Source: an uncultured Klebsiella sp. (GTDB lineage Bacteria > Pseudomonadota > Gammaproteobacteria > Enterobacterales > Enterobacteriaceae). Taken from it: a stretch of 8,021 bases of DNA. The translations under genes and the position numbers were made by a program. The DNA lies in contig CABUCP010000127.1 in the NCBI GenBank assembly GCA_902490055.1, positions 1 through 8,021 of the forward strand, given 5' to 3'. Below the pieces are notes generated by a model. That model did not search any database. It had not been told where the DNA came from and worked only from the letters and a program-made list of their open reading frames with translations. Within the stretch, counting starts at the first letter, position 1; every line of letters starts with the position of its first letter. Positions 8,004-8,021 of this stretch are shown here, in pieces.

Positions 8004-8021
8004 ACATTAAATCACTATGGA
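7976..8021 (-). ncRNA. gcvB: 3' end of small regulatory RNA GcvB (partial)
   Basis: Read on the minus strand, this stretch matches the last part of E. coli GcvB as I recall it: CCATAGTGATT, then TAATGTAGCACCGC and the terminator. GcvB is a roughly 200-nt Hfq-dependent RNA that represses many amino-acid and peptide transporter mRNAs and is made when glycine is plentiful, under GcvA. Its seed regions R1-R3 lie outside the window. Position and strand next to csdA also match E. coli, where gcvB is read toward csdA. Confidence 0.88.

Overview
The window is a piece of enterobacterial core chromosome. Gene content, order and protein sequences match the Escherichia coli recD-argA-amiC-metZWV-mltA-tcdA(csdL)-csdE-csdA-gcvB neighbourhood, in inverted orientation. 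Protein sequences, high G+C and abundant REP elements suggest the Klebsiella/Raoultella/Enterobacter side of Enterobacteriaceae. That genus-level guess is inference only.

Layout. Bases 1-746 are the only accessory-looking part: a probable recD 3' end (very short), a two-hairpin REP/BIME at 37-131, a frameshifted IS110-family transposase remnant truncated at both ends (about 160-704, minus), and another REP hairpin at 705-736 next to the argA stop. argA (747-2078, minus) and amiC (2305-3558, plus) diverge from a shared control region holding two adjacent ArgR-type boxes, overlapping promoter candidates and an unassigned 8-bp inverted repeat. amiC ends at a clean terminator facing the terminator of a minus-strand operon of three initiator tRNA-fMet genes. 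These are perfect 122-bp tandem repeats (3646-3966) read from a strong promoter at 3980-4007. mltA (4179-5276, plus) and tcdA (5356-6165, plus) follow, separated by a REP-like hairpin. tcdA converges on the csdA-csdE pair (minus, 6242-7878) across another REP-like hairpin. The last 46 bases are the 3' end and terminator of the small RNA gene gcvB (minus).

How the genes work together. CsdA (cysteine desulfurase), CsdE (sulfur acceptor) and TcdA (E1-like enzyme) form the set that cyclises t6A37 to ct6A37 in ANN-decoding tRNAs. AmiC and MltA are both peptidoglycan hydrolases: AmiC is a Tat-exported septal amidase, and MltA is an outer-membrane lytic transglycosylase. ArgA starts arginine biosynthesis. 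metZWV supplies initiator tRNA. GcvB is a Hfq-dependent regulator of amino-acid uptake.

I found no undescribed system. The points most worth a second look are the REP-embedded IS110 remnant, the inverted repeat between argA and amiC, the perfectly homogenised tRNA array, and the apparent absence of ygdI between gcvB and csdA.
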